Below, in pieces: positions 11,283 through 24,125 of a stretch of 64,000 bases of DNA (the stretch's first letter is position 1; the number at the start of each line of letters is the position of its first letter). The DNA is from Dasypus novemcinctus (taxonomy: Eukaryota > Chordata > Mammalia > Cingulata > Dasypodidae), in the NCBI RefSeq assembly GCF_030445035.2, contig NC_080690.1:30344796-30408795 (forward strand), in the 5' to 3' direction. The position numbers and the translations under genes are program-made. Under the pieces are notes generated by a model. The model saw nothing but the letters and a program-made list of their open reading frames with translations. It ran no database searches and had not been told where the DNA came from.

Positions 11283-14200
11283 GACAAATTCCTATCATTT
11301 TATTCATGAACATGGCCTTGAGTAAAACTCTCTGTGATTGTTTATTCTGCTGGGCAATAAAACCCACATGTCTTGCATAATTGGACTTCAGCTCCCAGGC
11401 AATTAATATTTCTTGCTATAGAAATATAATATGCAATATATTATGCTATGAAAATTGCTTCTACAATATGTAACAAATTTATATATTAGAAACATAAACT
11501 CCTCAAAGATCATAATGAATTATTCTTATTTTTTTGTTTCAGAGGCTCTTCATTTTATCTGTGTAATCAGCAGTATTTGTTGCAATGTGTCTATGATAAA
11601 GTGTACACAATAAAGTGGATAGGTCTGTAATACCTGTGATTTGTCCTGCAGACTTAAAAGAAAGAAGCAGGGGAAATTTAAATGAAGGAGGGGAAGAAGA
11701 GGAAATAGGTTTTAAGGACATTCATGTCTTTAGAAATGGCAGAATCACATTTTGCTTTAATTACAAGTAAACAAGTTTGGAGATTCTGATGTGTCCACAG
11801 TGGAGATGTTTTCTGTTCTGATTTTGTCAATGTACTGGGCCTTGTTTGTTAAGGCACATGCAAACTGGTCTCCAAGAGCTTTAAGGTTCAAGATGGAACT
11901 GAACTGACCTCATTAAAACAAGGAAAATTTTATAGCTCTTTATCTGTATAATGGGCATTTCATTGTTGTAGGACTTAAGCCAAAGGCAAACCATGATCGA
12001 GTACTCTTGAAAAATGCCCTTCAGCTCTTACCGTTACCCAAAGTAAAGAGATGCGAGTATAGACACTTTGGTACCAGGACAAGCAATATTTCCAGAGCTC
12101 AACCTGCTTCAGAAAAACTTTCTTGATATGAAGGAAAGCATATATGTTTTCTACCCATGAAGAGGTTAAATGACTCTCTCATCACTGTATTGCTGCAATT
12201 ATAGAACATCTGAAAGGTGTGTGTGAGAGGGAGAGAAAGATCAAAGAGGTCAAATATTAAAAACAAAAGAAACAGTATTTTTCCTTTTTCATTAATTTCT
12301 GCATTTTCTGCCATTCATTATTAGCTCAAATATTTGAAGATTATAAGTCATGCAAGAATCATCAAATTGTCACTGTCTGTGATTATCGACTTCCCCCTGG
12401 CTGTGTCTCCTCAGGAAGGATGTTTCCTTTTTCCAAATACATTTATATAAGTCAAATAGGAACATCAAACCAACTTATCTCACTTTTATTTAGTATTCAG
12501 AAGTAGGCGAAATGTGTCCCAAACACCTATTTAATGCCTTTATTTTTATTCAATCATTTCTATGTGATTTATCAATTTTAGAACAATATTTCAAGGGCAA
12601 TATTTTTTAATGTCCAAGTATACTTGAGAGAGAAGCATGTATGAATTCTTAACGTAAGTATGTGTGACATTTAATTTATGAAAATATTTTAGGTAAAAAT
12701 GAAAAGTTCCATGGCCCTCAAAGACTCACTATTGTTTCCAGCATGGAGTATTGCTTTAATAATGACTAATCTGGTTAATAATACTTATTATATCATTGAA
12801 CCATGAAATTAGAACTCTCCACTTTGACTGGAATGGTTGAATAGCCTGGGGGTACTATGCATCTTGGCAGCAATATGCAGAAATTATTTTATCTCAATTG
12901 AATCAACTAAATAAATAAAATAAAATCCTTCAGTGATATGTAGCATCAGCACTTCAAACTCCTTTCATTATGTTTAAACAATTTTTGATAAAGCAATCTT
13001 ACATTAATAACCTGTATTGGCATAGATGATCTCTGTTTCTCAAATGAACTGTTTACATTGCTACTGAAGTATCTCAAACCTCCTATAAATTACTTCAGTA
13101 TCTTTCCTTACATAGGATTACAATATATAGCATTGTACATGATCCACTTCTCTTCTCCCTTAGCTTTCTTCCTTAGGAATCCTATCCAGTCATATAGTTT
13201 CTAACATCTTTACAAACACAAGTTTTTATCCCCAACTCCAGTCTGCTGCAAGATATTTCTGGCTCCAGTTCTCTTCTAATTATTTCTAACCGGAAAAGTC
13301 ATAAAAAGATAAAGTTCAACATACCAAAAAATACATAATTTTCTCCTAGGCTCTGAAAGTCTGCTCACCAAGTTTGAAACCCCAGCGCACACTGATTCTT
13401 TTCTCTTTTACTGCTCTCTCTCTCCATCATCCCATCCATAGTACCACATGTCTATATACATTCATTAACATGACAGATTCTCTTCACTCCTCATTCATAA
13501 AGTCATTGTATTTGCCCTGTTGATTGTCTTGCCTAGTCAACTTGCATGGCCTCTGTTTAAACCCTTTTCTCATAGAGTGATTCTAGAAGTATTTTTTCTG
13601 TTGCTAAGCTCTTACCATGCCATAACCTGTGTGGGGAATTGGTAATGATGATCATGATGTTGGCATTAGTGAGTCTCACAATGGAGTCTTTAATAATTTG
13701 ATACCAATCAAATGTTCTGAGTATTCCAAATTATACACTCAAAATTTCATTTTACCCTTAAGTCAAGTCAGACCATCAGTCACAGCAGCATTTCTCTTTC
13801 CCTCCAACTCCCCTACTGCCAACACCCACAAACAACAGAATCCCTTTAACGAAATCAATTTAATGAATACTAATGTATTTAATTTTAATAATGTAATTGT
13901 TATTTAATTATTAATTTGATTCGCTTTACAATGCCCTACATCATGAGAGCATTAAAAGGAAAATCCATATGCGATTTCTTATTATATTTTCTCTGGAAAT
14001 GCCAACATTGGTCAGTATCACCCTTTCTCTTTATTTGAGAAATTCCCCTCAGTAGAAACACAGCAATATATAATTCCAAGAAATTAAATCCCTGAAAATG
14101 AATCCTATTGATAATAAAATTTTAAAACTGATCAGGGCTCTTTCTTCGTTTTGATGATGAAAAAGATCATAGCCAAATTTTGGACTTACTATGATTTGCA

Positions 14201-16889
14201 TTTTGTGAATTAAACTTACCAAAAGAATAAGATTTTTTTTCTTAATGTTTTCTTTTGGACAATTTAGTTCATTTATTGATTCTCTCTGGCTGTCTCTCTC
14301 TCTTTATGGATAAATGTGTTCATAAGAAATGCCATATTCTTTAAGCTATATCACTCTTGTTGGGTTTAGCAAAAATATCTTACATAGGGTCAGTAGTAGA
14401 GAGAGATTTAGGAAAAGATACCACATTAAGTAAAAGATGAATAGGGAATAATTCATCTAAAGTCTGTGTAAAAAACCTGCATGTTAGAATTGCACACTGT
14501 ATAGTTTTATATACTGCTTTTGGTTCTACGAGTACCACTCAGTCAGGGGAGGCAAACAGTATCTGTGGGTCAAATCCTGCGTCATCACCTTATTGCATTG
14601 TCTCTTTCTGCTTTCACTCCATATGGGCAGAATTGAGGAGTTGAGACCACATGGCCCACAAGGCCTAAAATATTTACTAACTGGCCTTTTACCAATAAAC
14701 TTTGCCAAAAGTTTTTAGAAAAAGTACTGTGCACACACACACACACAGAGATATATTTAAATTCTGAAATCCAATGCGAATGTAATGAAAAAAAATTGTC
14801 TGGTTTTGAACCATTAAACATATGTGTTTTATATGTGTCTATAGACCTTTTAAAACCTTGACAAATTCTTCCAAATAAATCTGGACAGTCTAAGTTTGAC
14901 ATAGTAAAGGCTAAAAGTAAATGCAGTTTGTGAAGCCACAAAGTCCTAAATTTGCTGAATTCCTAGATGATATGGAACAGTTGTCTCTATCACAAGGGAT
15001 TTAGAATTGTGTTAATGTAAAGTTGTCACATTGCAAGATATTTTTCCCTTTGAAGAGATCTCTACAGTATTAAAAAGTAAAGAAGAATAAAATAAGGGAA
15101 AATATCTGCTCATGATCCTTCCACAAAACTTATATAAAATATTAAGGAGAAGGGATTGTGCTGGAAGTCAGTTCTGAAGTAAATCTCTTGATGATATGTA
15201 AGATGTGATAGTAACAAAACAAAATTTCAGCTAGCATGGAATCCCAAAAGCTCGTATTACATAGGTATATTAAAATTATTTAGATTAACAACAAAAGGTA
15301 ATATGCATTAAGATGTAAAAAATGTCAGATATCATCTTTACTGAATAAAATAGTACCATCATACTAAATAACCATAAAATCATATTAATAAATGCTACAA
15401 TATCTTCTCACAGAATTTGGTTTTCTAAATCTATCTTTCTGTTAAACCTCAAGTTTCTCAGCTGTAAATTATTCTATCAGATTGATTTTCAAAATTGATA
15501 AAATTTTGAATTGCAATAGCTATTGAAAATTAAACTCTAGTTACATGGGTGGAAGAGGATGTAATGCATCTCAGGAGTGCATTGTTGAAATATACATGCC
15601 TTTGAACAATACCATTCTAATCACAAAGTCATCTAGGGAATTCATTGAGTAAATTAAATGCAAAATCATCAACTCTACCCAAGTGAAAGATATGGAGTCA
15701 ATTTTAGATATAGAGCTAAATAATCAGTACCTAGATCCAATTGATTTTACTTCAGATGGCTTAGAGATATATCCCTTATTTATTTTATCTCTAGTTACTT
15801 ATTCTAATTTAGTCATTATATGCCAAATGATTAATAAGGTAAAGTTCTAATGGGACATTATGCCACCTGACCAGGTTCTTCTCTTTTCTATATTAGAAGT
15901 CACAACCTTTAGTATTATTGGGGTCAGCAATCCAAAGTAAAGCCCCTATCATGTAAATCTCATATTCAAAATTTTCTGATGACTGAATCGTTCATACACT
16001 AAAATCCATTATTCATAGACATGCAAAACACCCTTTGCCTTAAACTACCTTGTCTAGTTTCTTGTGGACATTCATCTTTATATTCATTCTTCTGAGCAAA
16101 TGAAACAGATACACTTGCTATGGTAGGACATATAGAGTACTTTTATGAATTAAGGTTTTGGTTTTTGTCAGCTCTTCTCAAACTCATTCCATAAATATAT
16201 TCCTAAATTAGGAAAAGAATAATGGATTATCCAGAAGAATCTGGGGATACAAACTTCTTGGTTATTTCCTTATCCAAGCCTAATAGTTTACACTGATATA
16301 ATCTCATATTTCACTAAAAAAATACAGTAAGTGTCATTTCTACTCAGTAACATACCCAACGTTGTTCTAATTCAGTGAAAAATATTTTAAATTACTAATT
16401 AGAGTAGTAAACTGATAAAAGTGAATTATATATATATATGTCTATATATATAAATATATGACATATACAATTTAATAACCCATGTATTATACATAGTCAT
16501 TTGTGTGTGTTACCTCCCCTTTTCTTTCAGCCCCTTGTGCAGGGATCATATCTTAGATGTTTCTAAAGAATACAAAGATATAAAGTGAATGAAAGTAGTA
16601 TAGAAAATTATTTGTTCAATAATATTAAAATCCATATTGAAGACAAATATTTACTTTGAATATCTTTAAGAAAATCAATTAATATAATTTTTAGGTTTTG
16701 ATATATTTCTCCTCTCAGTTACCATCCCACCACCTTTAATTATAGGGAAAAACATTAAGAACTAATTTAAATTGCTGATTTAACAATTCTATTGAGAATC
16801 CCCTTGTTTGAGAGAAGATTAAGAAAGCAAAACTGACTAAAATCTTTTCTTCTTTGAACTGTGATACAATTGGAATGTCAACATTCTAG
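11283..16889. other. Intergenic, no gene recognised
   Basis: 5.6 kb of AT-rich sequence with only short frames. A (CA)n run of ~14 bp occurs at ~14733 and a TA-rich patch at ~16424-16460. No protein, RNA gene or confident repeat was identified. Confidence 0.5.
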
Positions 16890-19560
16890 ATCTGTTTTTT
16901 TAATCATAAATTTTATTTTTACTACAGTTCTAGATGTACTGAATGATTTAACAAATTATACCTGGAGTTCTATATAGCTATCCCACCTTTATCCTCCCAC
17001 CCCTGCATAGTTTCCCGTAATATTAACACTTGGCATTAAAGTGATACATTTGTTAGAATTAATAAATCAATACTGATACATTATTATAAACTATAGTCAA
17101 TAATTTACTAAGGTTCACTTTTTGTGTTGTATATTTCTATGGTTTTGGACAAATGCATAATGACAGGTATCTACCATTACATTTTCATGCAGAAGAATCT
17201 GACTGCCTTAAAATTCCCCTGAGCTTCTCCTTTACTTTTCATCTATCTATGCACTTATATTTAAAGTGCCTTTCTCATAAACCATTTATATTTGGGGCTT
17301 AGGGGATTTTTTACCTATTTTGACAGACTCTGTATTTTAATTGGTATATTTAGACTATTGACATTTAAAGTGAGTATTGATTAAGTCACCTTATATCTAC
17401 ATCTACTATGTTTGTAACTGTTTTGTATTCTTTACACTTGTTCTTTTTTTTATTCCCCCTCTATTTTGGTCTTCTCTGGTTTTAATTGAGCATTTTATAT
17501 GATTCAATTTTCTCTTATCCCTTAGAATATTAAATATACTTCTTTTTAAATATTCTTAGTGTTGCCAAAACGTTTATAAAACACATTTTCAACTAATCTA
17601 GGTCCACATTAGAAAAGAACTCGCACAGAACCTTAGAACAGAATATCCCCAGTTCCCCCTTTACATTTCTTGTAACATAGCTTCCATACTTTTCCCTTAT
17701 CCAAATTATAATCATCTAATACATTGCAGCTATTATCAGTTAACATTCTATCAGAGTTATATTGCATCAGATAGAAATGAGAAATATAAAGGTTTTATTT
17801 TATGTTCATTTATTCCTTCTCTGACTCTTCTCCTTTCTTTATGTAGATCTGAGTTTCTGACCTTTCCCTTCTCTCTGAGGAACATTTCTTTCAAGACAGG
17901 TCTATAGGCAATGTACCTCCTCAGTTTTTGTTTATATAAGAAAGTCTTCATTTCTCCTTCAGAGATGAAAGATATTTTCACTGGACCCAAGTTCTACGTT
18001 GATGGACTTTTTTTCTTTCAACATTTCAAATATTTCGCTCTGTTCTTACTAGCATGGATTTTTATAAGGTCTTTGTAATTCTTCTACTTGTTCTTCTACA
18101 GAACACATTCCTCTGACTTTTAAGGTTTTCTCTTTTTCTTCAGTTTTCTAAAGTTTGTTTATAAGATCACTAGATGTAGTGTTTAGATATTTATTCTGCT
18201 TGGTGTTCTTTGGGATTCCTGATTTGTGGTTTAGTTTCTGTCATCAATTTAAGAAAAACCTTTGGTTCACATATTTCTTCTGCAACTTTCTCTATTTATT
18301 CTATTTCTGGGATTCCATTATGTACATGGATACCTTCTGTAATTGCCACACAGTTCTTAGATACTCTGTTCCATTTTCTTTTATTCTTTTTTCTCTTTGC
18401 ATTTCAGTTTGGGACTTTTCTAGTGACATTTGTTCAAGCTCCCTGATTGTTTCCTCAGTCATGTAGTCTGATGAGCCCATTAGAGGCATTCTTCATATTG
18501 TTTGCATTGTTTTTGATTTCTAGCATTTCTTTTTTTTTATTTCTTGGAACTTCAATGAAGTTTTACTTTTAGCATGCCTTGTAATTTTGTGTTGAAACCC
18601 AGACATGAAGTATCGGTTAATAGGAATTGAGGTAGATAGGTCTTTAGTGTGAAGGTTTATGTTTATCTGGCTAGGAGTTTGGTTGTGATTACTATGGGGT
18701 GTAGCTGTAGGTATCCAAGGTGTCAATTACCCCTAATGTACTTGGTTTTGTCTTTGCAATTTTCCTTGAGTTTTCTTAGGAATCTCTTCTTAAATAGAGT
18801 CAGCCTTCTAAACCTATACTCCATTGCTCACTCAAACAGGAGAGCCCTGTTATATGATGGTAAGTTGTGTGGGGTGCGGGTTGGGTGATGAACCATCTCT
18901 AATTCTATTAATAAGAGTAGCTTTCCGTCTTTAAGTGGCCCTGTGTTTCTGTGGTATGACCTTTATTTTTCCTTCATTAAGTGGACACCAAGACTAGGGG
19001 GCAAGAATAGGATAATAGCTCTTTCCCCTAGTAAGATAGAGCACTGGTGAAGTCTTTTTCCTTGCTGGTTAAGACTTTGCTTTGAAGAATGTTCTGAGTA
19101 TATTTCAAAAATGGCTATTTTCAAATTAAAATAATAAAAAAGAAAAAAACACATACTTTTCACTACTCCCTGGTCAACCTTCATCATGAAAACCTGATGG
19201 GGCTCCTGGAGGTAAAATCCACAAAAAAGAAGAAAGGTTCTCCCTAAGGCCGGAACCCCAGGATTTTTCAGCTATCAAGCTAAATCATACTCAAGCCTCC
19301 AATTAATTTATGTTTCTGTTTATGTCTTCCTACCCATTTCTGGCCTCAGCAGATTCTTTGGAAAATGGATCTGTATTCCCTATAAATAGCTATCTCTCCA
19401 GTTTTGGGTTGATTTTTTCTGTGACCTCAATTACCTAATGGATCTAAGAAAAGTTCTTGATTTAAAGTTTGTTCAGATTTCTTTCCTTGTTGTGAGAGTG
19501 GGAGTGACAACTTCCAAGATCTTTACATGTCAAATCAGAAACCAAAAATCCTAAGGTATT
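16890..19560 (-). mobile_element. Old L1 relative lacking most of ORF2 (HAL1-like)
   Basis: Read on the minus strand, the order is a 5' region (~19560-18500), ORF1-like sequence (~18490-17400), a short stretch matching the very start of ORF2 (~17390-17290), then 3' UTR-like sequence (~17280-16890). The 3' UTR part resembles other L1 3' ends in the window. RT-domain sequence is absent. Half-L1 (HAL1) elements with this plan are known in mammals; assignment here is by structure only, and boundaries are approximate. Confidence 0.55.
17757..17990 (-). pseudogene. L1-type ORF1 C-terminal domain remnant
   Basis: The translated fragment contains 'GEMKTFLYKQKLRRYIAYRPVLKEMFLRE', shown here in two overlapping parts: GEMKTFLYKQKLRR and YIAYRPVLKEMFLRE. 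It aligns with the ORF1 end at 715-830 (FKIFTDKQKLKEYINKKPPL). It is part of the HAL1-like element. Flanking codons are degraded and no complete frame exists. Confidence 0.65.
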
Positions 19561-20111
19561 GTTTTAAATTTTTCTCGTGACCTGTTAGTTTATTTAATCC
19601 ATGATCTATAATCAGTTAATCAAGCAAGTGAGCAAAATTTATGAATGCCCAGGATGGACCAATAATTTTTTTCTAGGGGACAGTCTACAGAAATGAAAAT
19701 AAATAAACCATCTAAATACAGTACATTTTCCTTCCTCATAGACTAGCCTCTTTAAGGCAAGCACTGCCTAAGGGGGCAGGTATAGTTCTTTTATCTCAGA
19801 AACAAATAACATGTACCTAATTCAGTTTCAAGTGATGAGAAATATCTTGCTGGAATAACAATATCTGACATGAGCTTGAGGATGTATGAAATTATTCAAG
19901 TCAAAGAAGGGCAGAAGGAGCAACAGGAATGAAAGCAAGGGTATGCAGGCAAAATTGGTAAAAAAGGATGTGGTGGTTAATGTAGTCTGAACTTTTTCCC
20001 CAATAGCAGTCACCAGCAACCACTATTCCTTATGTACATAACAAACACATTTACTGCACAGGTAAAAAGAAAATAAAATCCTTCCTCATATTCTCTTTTT
20101 AAAATTTTTAC
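19561..20111. other. Intergenic, no gene recognised
   Basis: AT-rich sequence between the HAL1-like element and the next L1 insertion. Nothing recognisable, apart from the T-rich left flank of that insertion. Confidence 0.45.
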
Positions 20112-20125
20112 ATTATTTTATTTTT

Positions 20126-21579
20126 TGTCTTTATTTTTTAATGTTACATTTAAAAAAATGAGGTCCCCATATACCCCCCATCCCCCTCACTCCACTCCTC
20201 CCCCCACAACAACGTCCTCCCCCATCATCATGAGACATTCATTGCACTTGGTGAATACATCTCTGAGCACCGCTGCACTTCATGGTCAATGGTCCACACC
20301 ATAGCCCACTCTCTTCCACAGTCCACCCAGTGGGCCTTGGGAGGACATACAATGTCTGGTAACTGTCCCTGCAGCACCACCCAGGACAACACTAAGTCCC
20401 AAAAATGCCCCTACATCACATCTCTTCTTCCCACTCCCTACCCCCAGCAGCCACCATGGCCACTTTCTCCATACCAATGCCTCATTTTCTTCGATTACTA
20501 ATCACAATAGTTCATGAATAGAATATCAGTAAGTCCACTCTAATCCATACTCTATTCCTCCATCCTGTGGACCTTAGAATGGTTGTGTCCACTCCACATC
20601 TATATCAAGAGGGGGCTTAGATTCCACATGGATGCTGGATGCAATCCTCCTGCTTTCAGTTGTAGACACTCTTGGCTCCCTGGTGTGGTGGTTGACCTTC
20701 TTCAAATCCATGTTAGCTGAGTGGGGTAAGTCCAATAAACCAGAGTGTAGGAGTTGCAAGTCTGTTGAGGCTCAGGACCTGGCTATCACATGGTCAGTCC
20801 AGAGATTCAGGTCCCCTGGGTATACACTAAACCCCAGTACCAACTACAGATCCAGTAAAAGTAACAGGAGAGGCTTGTGAACAAAGATCACATCTGAGTT
20901 CAACTCCATCACACAGAAACACAAACTCCAAAGTAGGGCCAAATGAGATGGCACTGAACTCCATCTGCCATGATCATAGAACCTGTGGGTCTCTGTAGCC
21001 CTCAGAAGAACCAATACCTGAGATTGTATCTACTTTATCTGTCTCTGGGACTCTGCTGAGGTGTGCATAAGGGCGACCCCTCTGATAACCTCCTGGATCT
21101 TTTTGGGGACTCAAAGCCGTATAAACTCATTTGTCTGTTCCATTTCCCCCTATTATTCAGGTCAAAAACATTTTTAACTCCGGGTATTATATGTAGACTG
21201 AGATATTCTGCTGGTCTGAGTTGATCCTTTTACTCAAGGTCATTTTCTAGTTACATCATCAGCTGGTACTTGGTAGTGACCACTCGGTGCCAGGGAAGCT
21301 CATCCCCAGGAGTCATATCCCATGCTGGGGGGAAGGCAATACATTTACATGCTGAGTTTGGCTTCAAGACTGGCCACATTTGAGCAACACAGAAGCTCTC
21401 AGGAGATAACTCTTAGGCACCCTGCAGCTCTAGGCCTTGTTCTTATTTCAGGTGCACAGGCTCACAAGCATAGTCATTAGTATCAAGGGCTCATTGTTGG
21501 ACCTTCATTCTTTTTTGGTCTTTGTCATTGGATTGGGGGATTGTTGCTGTTCCTTTAGGAAATGTGATAGAGCTCCTAT
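20126..21579 (-). mobile_element. 5'-truncated L1 (3' UTR only), inserted in another L1 tail
   Basis: A minus-strand copy of the long L1 3' UTR; its T-rich 3' end is at ~20126-20155. A 14 bp TSD (ATTATTTTATTTTT) is at 20112-20125 and 21580-21593. The right-hand duplicate is also the A-tail of the next element, so this copy landed in the tail of the older L1 at 21594-24125. It is moderately diverged from copies C and D, and its 104-codon frame is damaged. Confidence 0.8.
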
Positions 21580-21593
21580 ATTATTTTATTTTT

Positions 21594-24125
21594 CAAGATA
21601 TTTAGATTATATAAATGTCACATAAAAAATATAGGGGGTTCCTATATGCCCCACTCCACATACCTTCCATATTTTCCCACATTAACAACATCCTTCATTA
21701 GTGAGGTACATTCATTGTAATAGATGAACACATTTTGGAGCTTTGCTACTAAGCATGAATTAAAGTTTACATTGTAGTTTACACTCCTTCCCACAGAATT
21801 TGGTAGATTATGAAGTTTTATAATGGCCTGTATCTGTCACTTCAATGTCATTCAGGACAATTCCCAAATCCCCAAAATGCCCCCATATTACACCTGTTTT
21901 TCCTTCTCCCTGCCCGCAGAACCTCCAGTGGCCACTGCCTCCACAGCAATGGTATAATTTCTTCCATTGTAGAATAACAATAAGTCTATAGTAGAATACC
22001 AGTAAGTCTACTTTAGTTCATAGTTCATTCCCTGATCCTGAGGATTCTGGGGTGGTTATGTCACTCCACCTCTAATTGAGAGGGGGCTGTGGTCCCTTAG
22101 GGCATATGGATGGGACTTTCTTGTTTGCAGTTGTAGACTCTCTTTATTCCTTGGTATGGTAGTTGTTTATCACCACCTCCATGTTAGTTATTCTAGGTGA
22201 GACCAAAGAACTGTAGAGTAGGTGTTACAACTCTGATGAAATTCAGGGCCCAGCTGGCACATGGGCAGCCCAAATATTTAAGTCTCTTAGACATACACCT
22301 AACAAGTCTAGTACTAATTACAGGTTCAAACAGAAGGACAGAAGAGCCATGTGTAGGGAAAGCACAACTGAGTCCAACCTTGTCACTCTAAGAAGCATAA
22401 ATTCCAAAGTAGGGCCCACTGGCAAGGCCCCAAACTTCTGAGTTATCTGCCCTGACTATAGTGTCTGGATGTCACCAGAGCCCTAGGGGTCCCACTATTT
22501 GGGGTTGTATCTACTTTAGCTGTCAAAGAGATCCTATTGAAGCATGCATAAGCATAACCTCTGGAATGACCTCCAACTCATTTTGAAGTCTCTTAGACAT
22601 ATAAACTCATTTGTCTTTACCTTTTATTCCCTTTGGTCAAGGTCTTTTTCCAGTTGCATTACTGGTTGGTGCTTGCTAGTAATCCCTCAGTGCCAGAGAA
22701 GCTCATCTCTGGGAGTCATGTCCCATGCTGGGGGGAAGGTAATGTATTTATATGCTGAATTCTGCTTAGAGAAAGCCCGCATTTGAGCAACAAGGAGGCT
22801 CCCAGGAGGCAACTCTTAGGCACACTATAATACTAGGCTAAGTTTCAATTTCAAGAGTAAAGGTTCATATGCACAGACATCGATATTAAGGGCCCATCAG
22901 TAGACCATCCTCCTTCACTAGTCATTGCCCCTGTACTAGGGACAATCTTACTGCTCTGTTAGAGAATGTGGCTGAGCTTCCCAGGATGGGAATTTGATAT
23001 TCCTTTGATTACTGTGTGAATCTCTACCACCATGACAATACACCATGAATATTTGAACACATTTATATGTCTTATATGTATGCACAGCTTAGCTTCCTCC
23101 CATGTATCCCCCATCACTGACACCCTACATCAGTGATTCTGCCCTGCCACAGTTACCCTTCTGTGATCCAGAACTTCTTAAAAAAAGAAGGCAATAAAAT
23201 AGCCAAATATGATTAACAAGAAAGTGAATAACAATGATAGTTTTAAAAATAAGAAATAAAATACCAAAAAATTAATTAAAAAATAAAATTTGGGGATAAT
23301 AAAAATAATGAAAAAATATTTTTAAAAAGTTTTTAAATATTTTCCCTTTAAACAGTATAAGATCTGGTGTCCTATATGTAAGTGACATTGTCTTCCCTTT
23401 ATTCCCCCAGTGTCCTCCTTTTTTTAAAATTTTGTCCTCAAAGTTTTAGATTGCAGAAAAGTCATGGACCAATTACGTGAGACTGCCATACCCAACATCC
23501 TTCCCTTTTTCCCCCTTCCCATATTAATAACATTGTATATGTGTATGGTACATTTGTTACAATTGAGGTACAAAAATTGCAACATAGCTACCAACCCTGG
23601 TAAATGGTTTACATTATGGTTTACATTTTGGACCATACACTTTTATAAACTTTGATGCAATTCAACATGGCCTGTATCCATCATAGCAAAATTATGTAGA
23701 ACACTTCTATCTCCCACAAAATGTCCCCTGTTCCATCTATTCTTTTCCACCCTTCCCCTCCCTTCAGGACTCATGGCAACCATCAGGCTTCACTCCTTAA
23801 AGTTAAAAATTCACAGTTACTTCCAATAACACTTAGGCTTGACATACTGGTCTGCCCTCCCCTAATAGGCACCACCTATACTTTGGAGTGACTCCCACCC
23901 TTCTATTTGAGAACATAGCATGCCTTCTGAGGATGGGAGTCCACCACCTTGCCACTCATTATGTGGGTCTCCACCCACTGATACAACACACTATGGCAAG
24001 ATGAACACTTGCACACCCCCTAGAAACCTGCCCTAGATGCACATTGCCTTGAATGCCCCCACATCCAACACCCCAAACCAGCAACCCTCTCTTGCCATAT
24101 TGCCATATTCCCTTCTTGATATTCT
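21594..24125 (-). mobile_element. Older L1 3' UTR, minus strand
   Basis: A diverged version of the long L1 3' UTR. Landmarks shared with copy D appear in the same order: the 'CATGCTGGGGGGAAGG' block (~22725 vs 45400), the 'CTGTGATCCAGAACT' block (~23161 vs 45836), and the block at ~24000 matching ~46650. ORF2 sequence is not reached, so the copy is 5'-truncated around 24125. An A-rich low-complexity stretch (~23180-23340) is inserted or expanded within it. Confidence 0.75.

Noticed and set aside
10860..11309. 149-codon frame across 10860-11309
   Set aside because: Entirely SINE sequence read on the opposite strand, plus its flanks.
14585..14941. 118-codon minus-strand frame in unrecognised sequence
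   Set aside because: Crosses a CA microsatellite and has no recognisable motif; length is not unusual for a 64 kb window.
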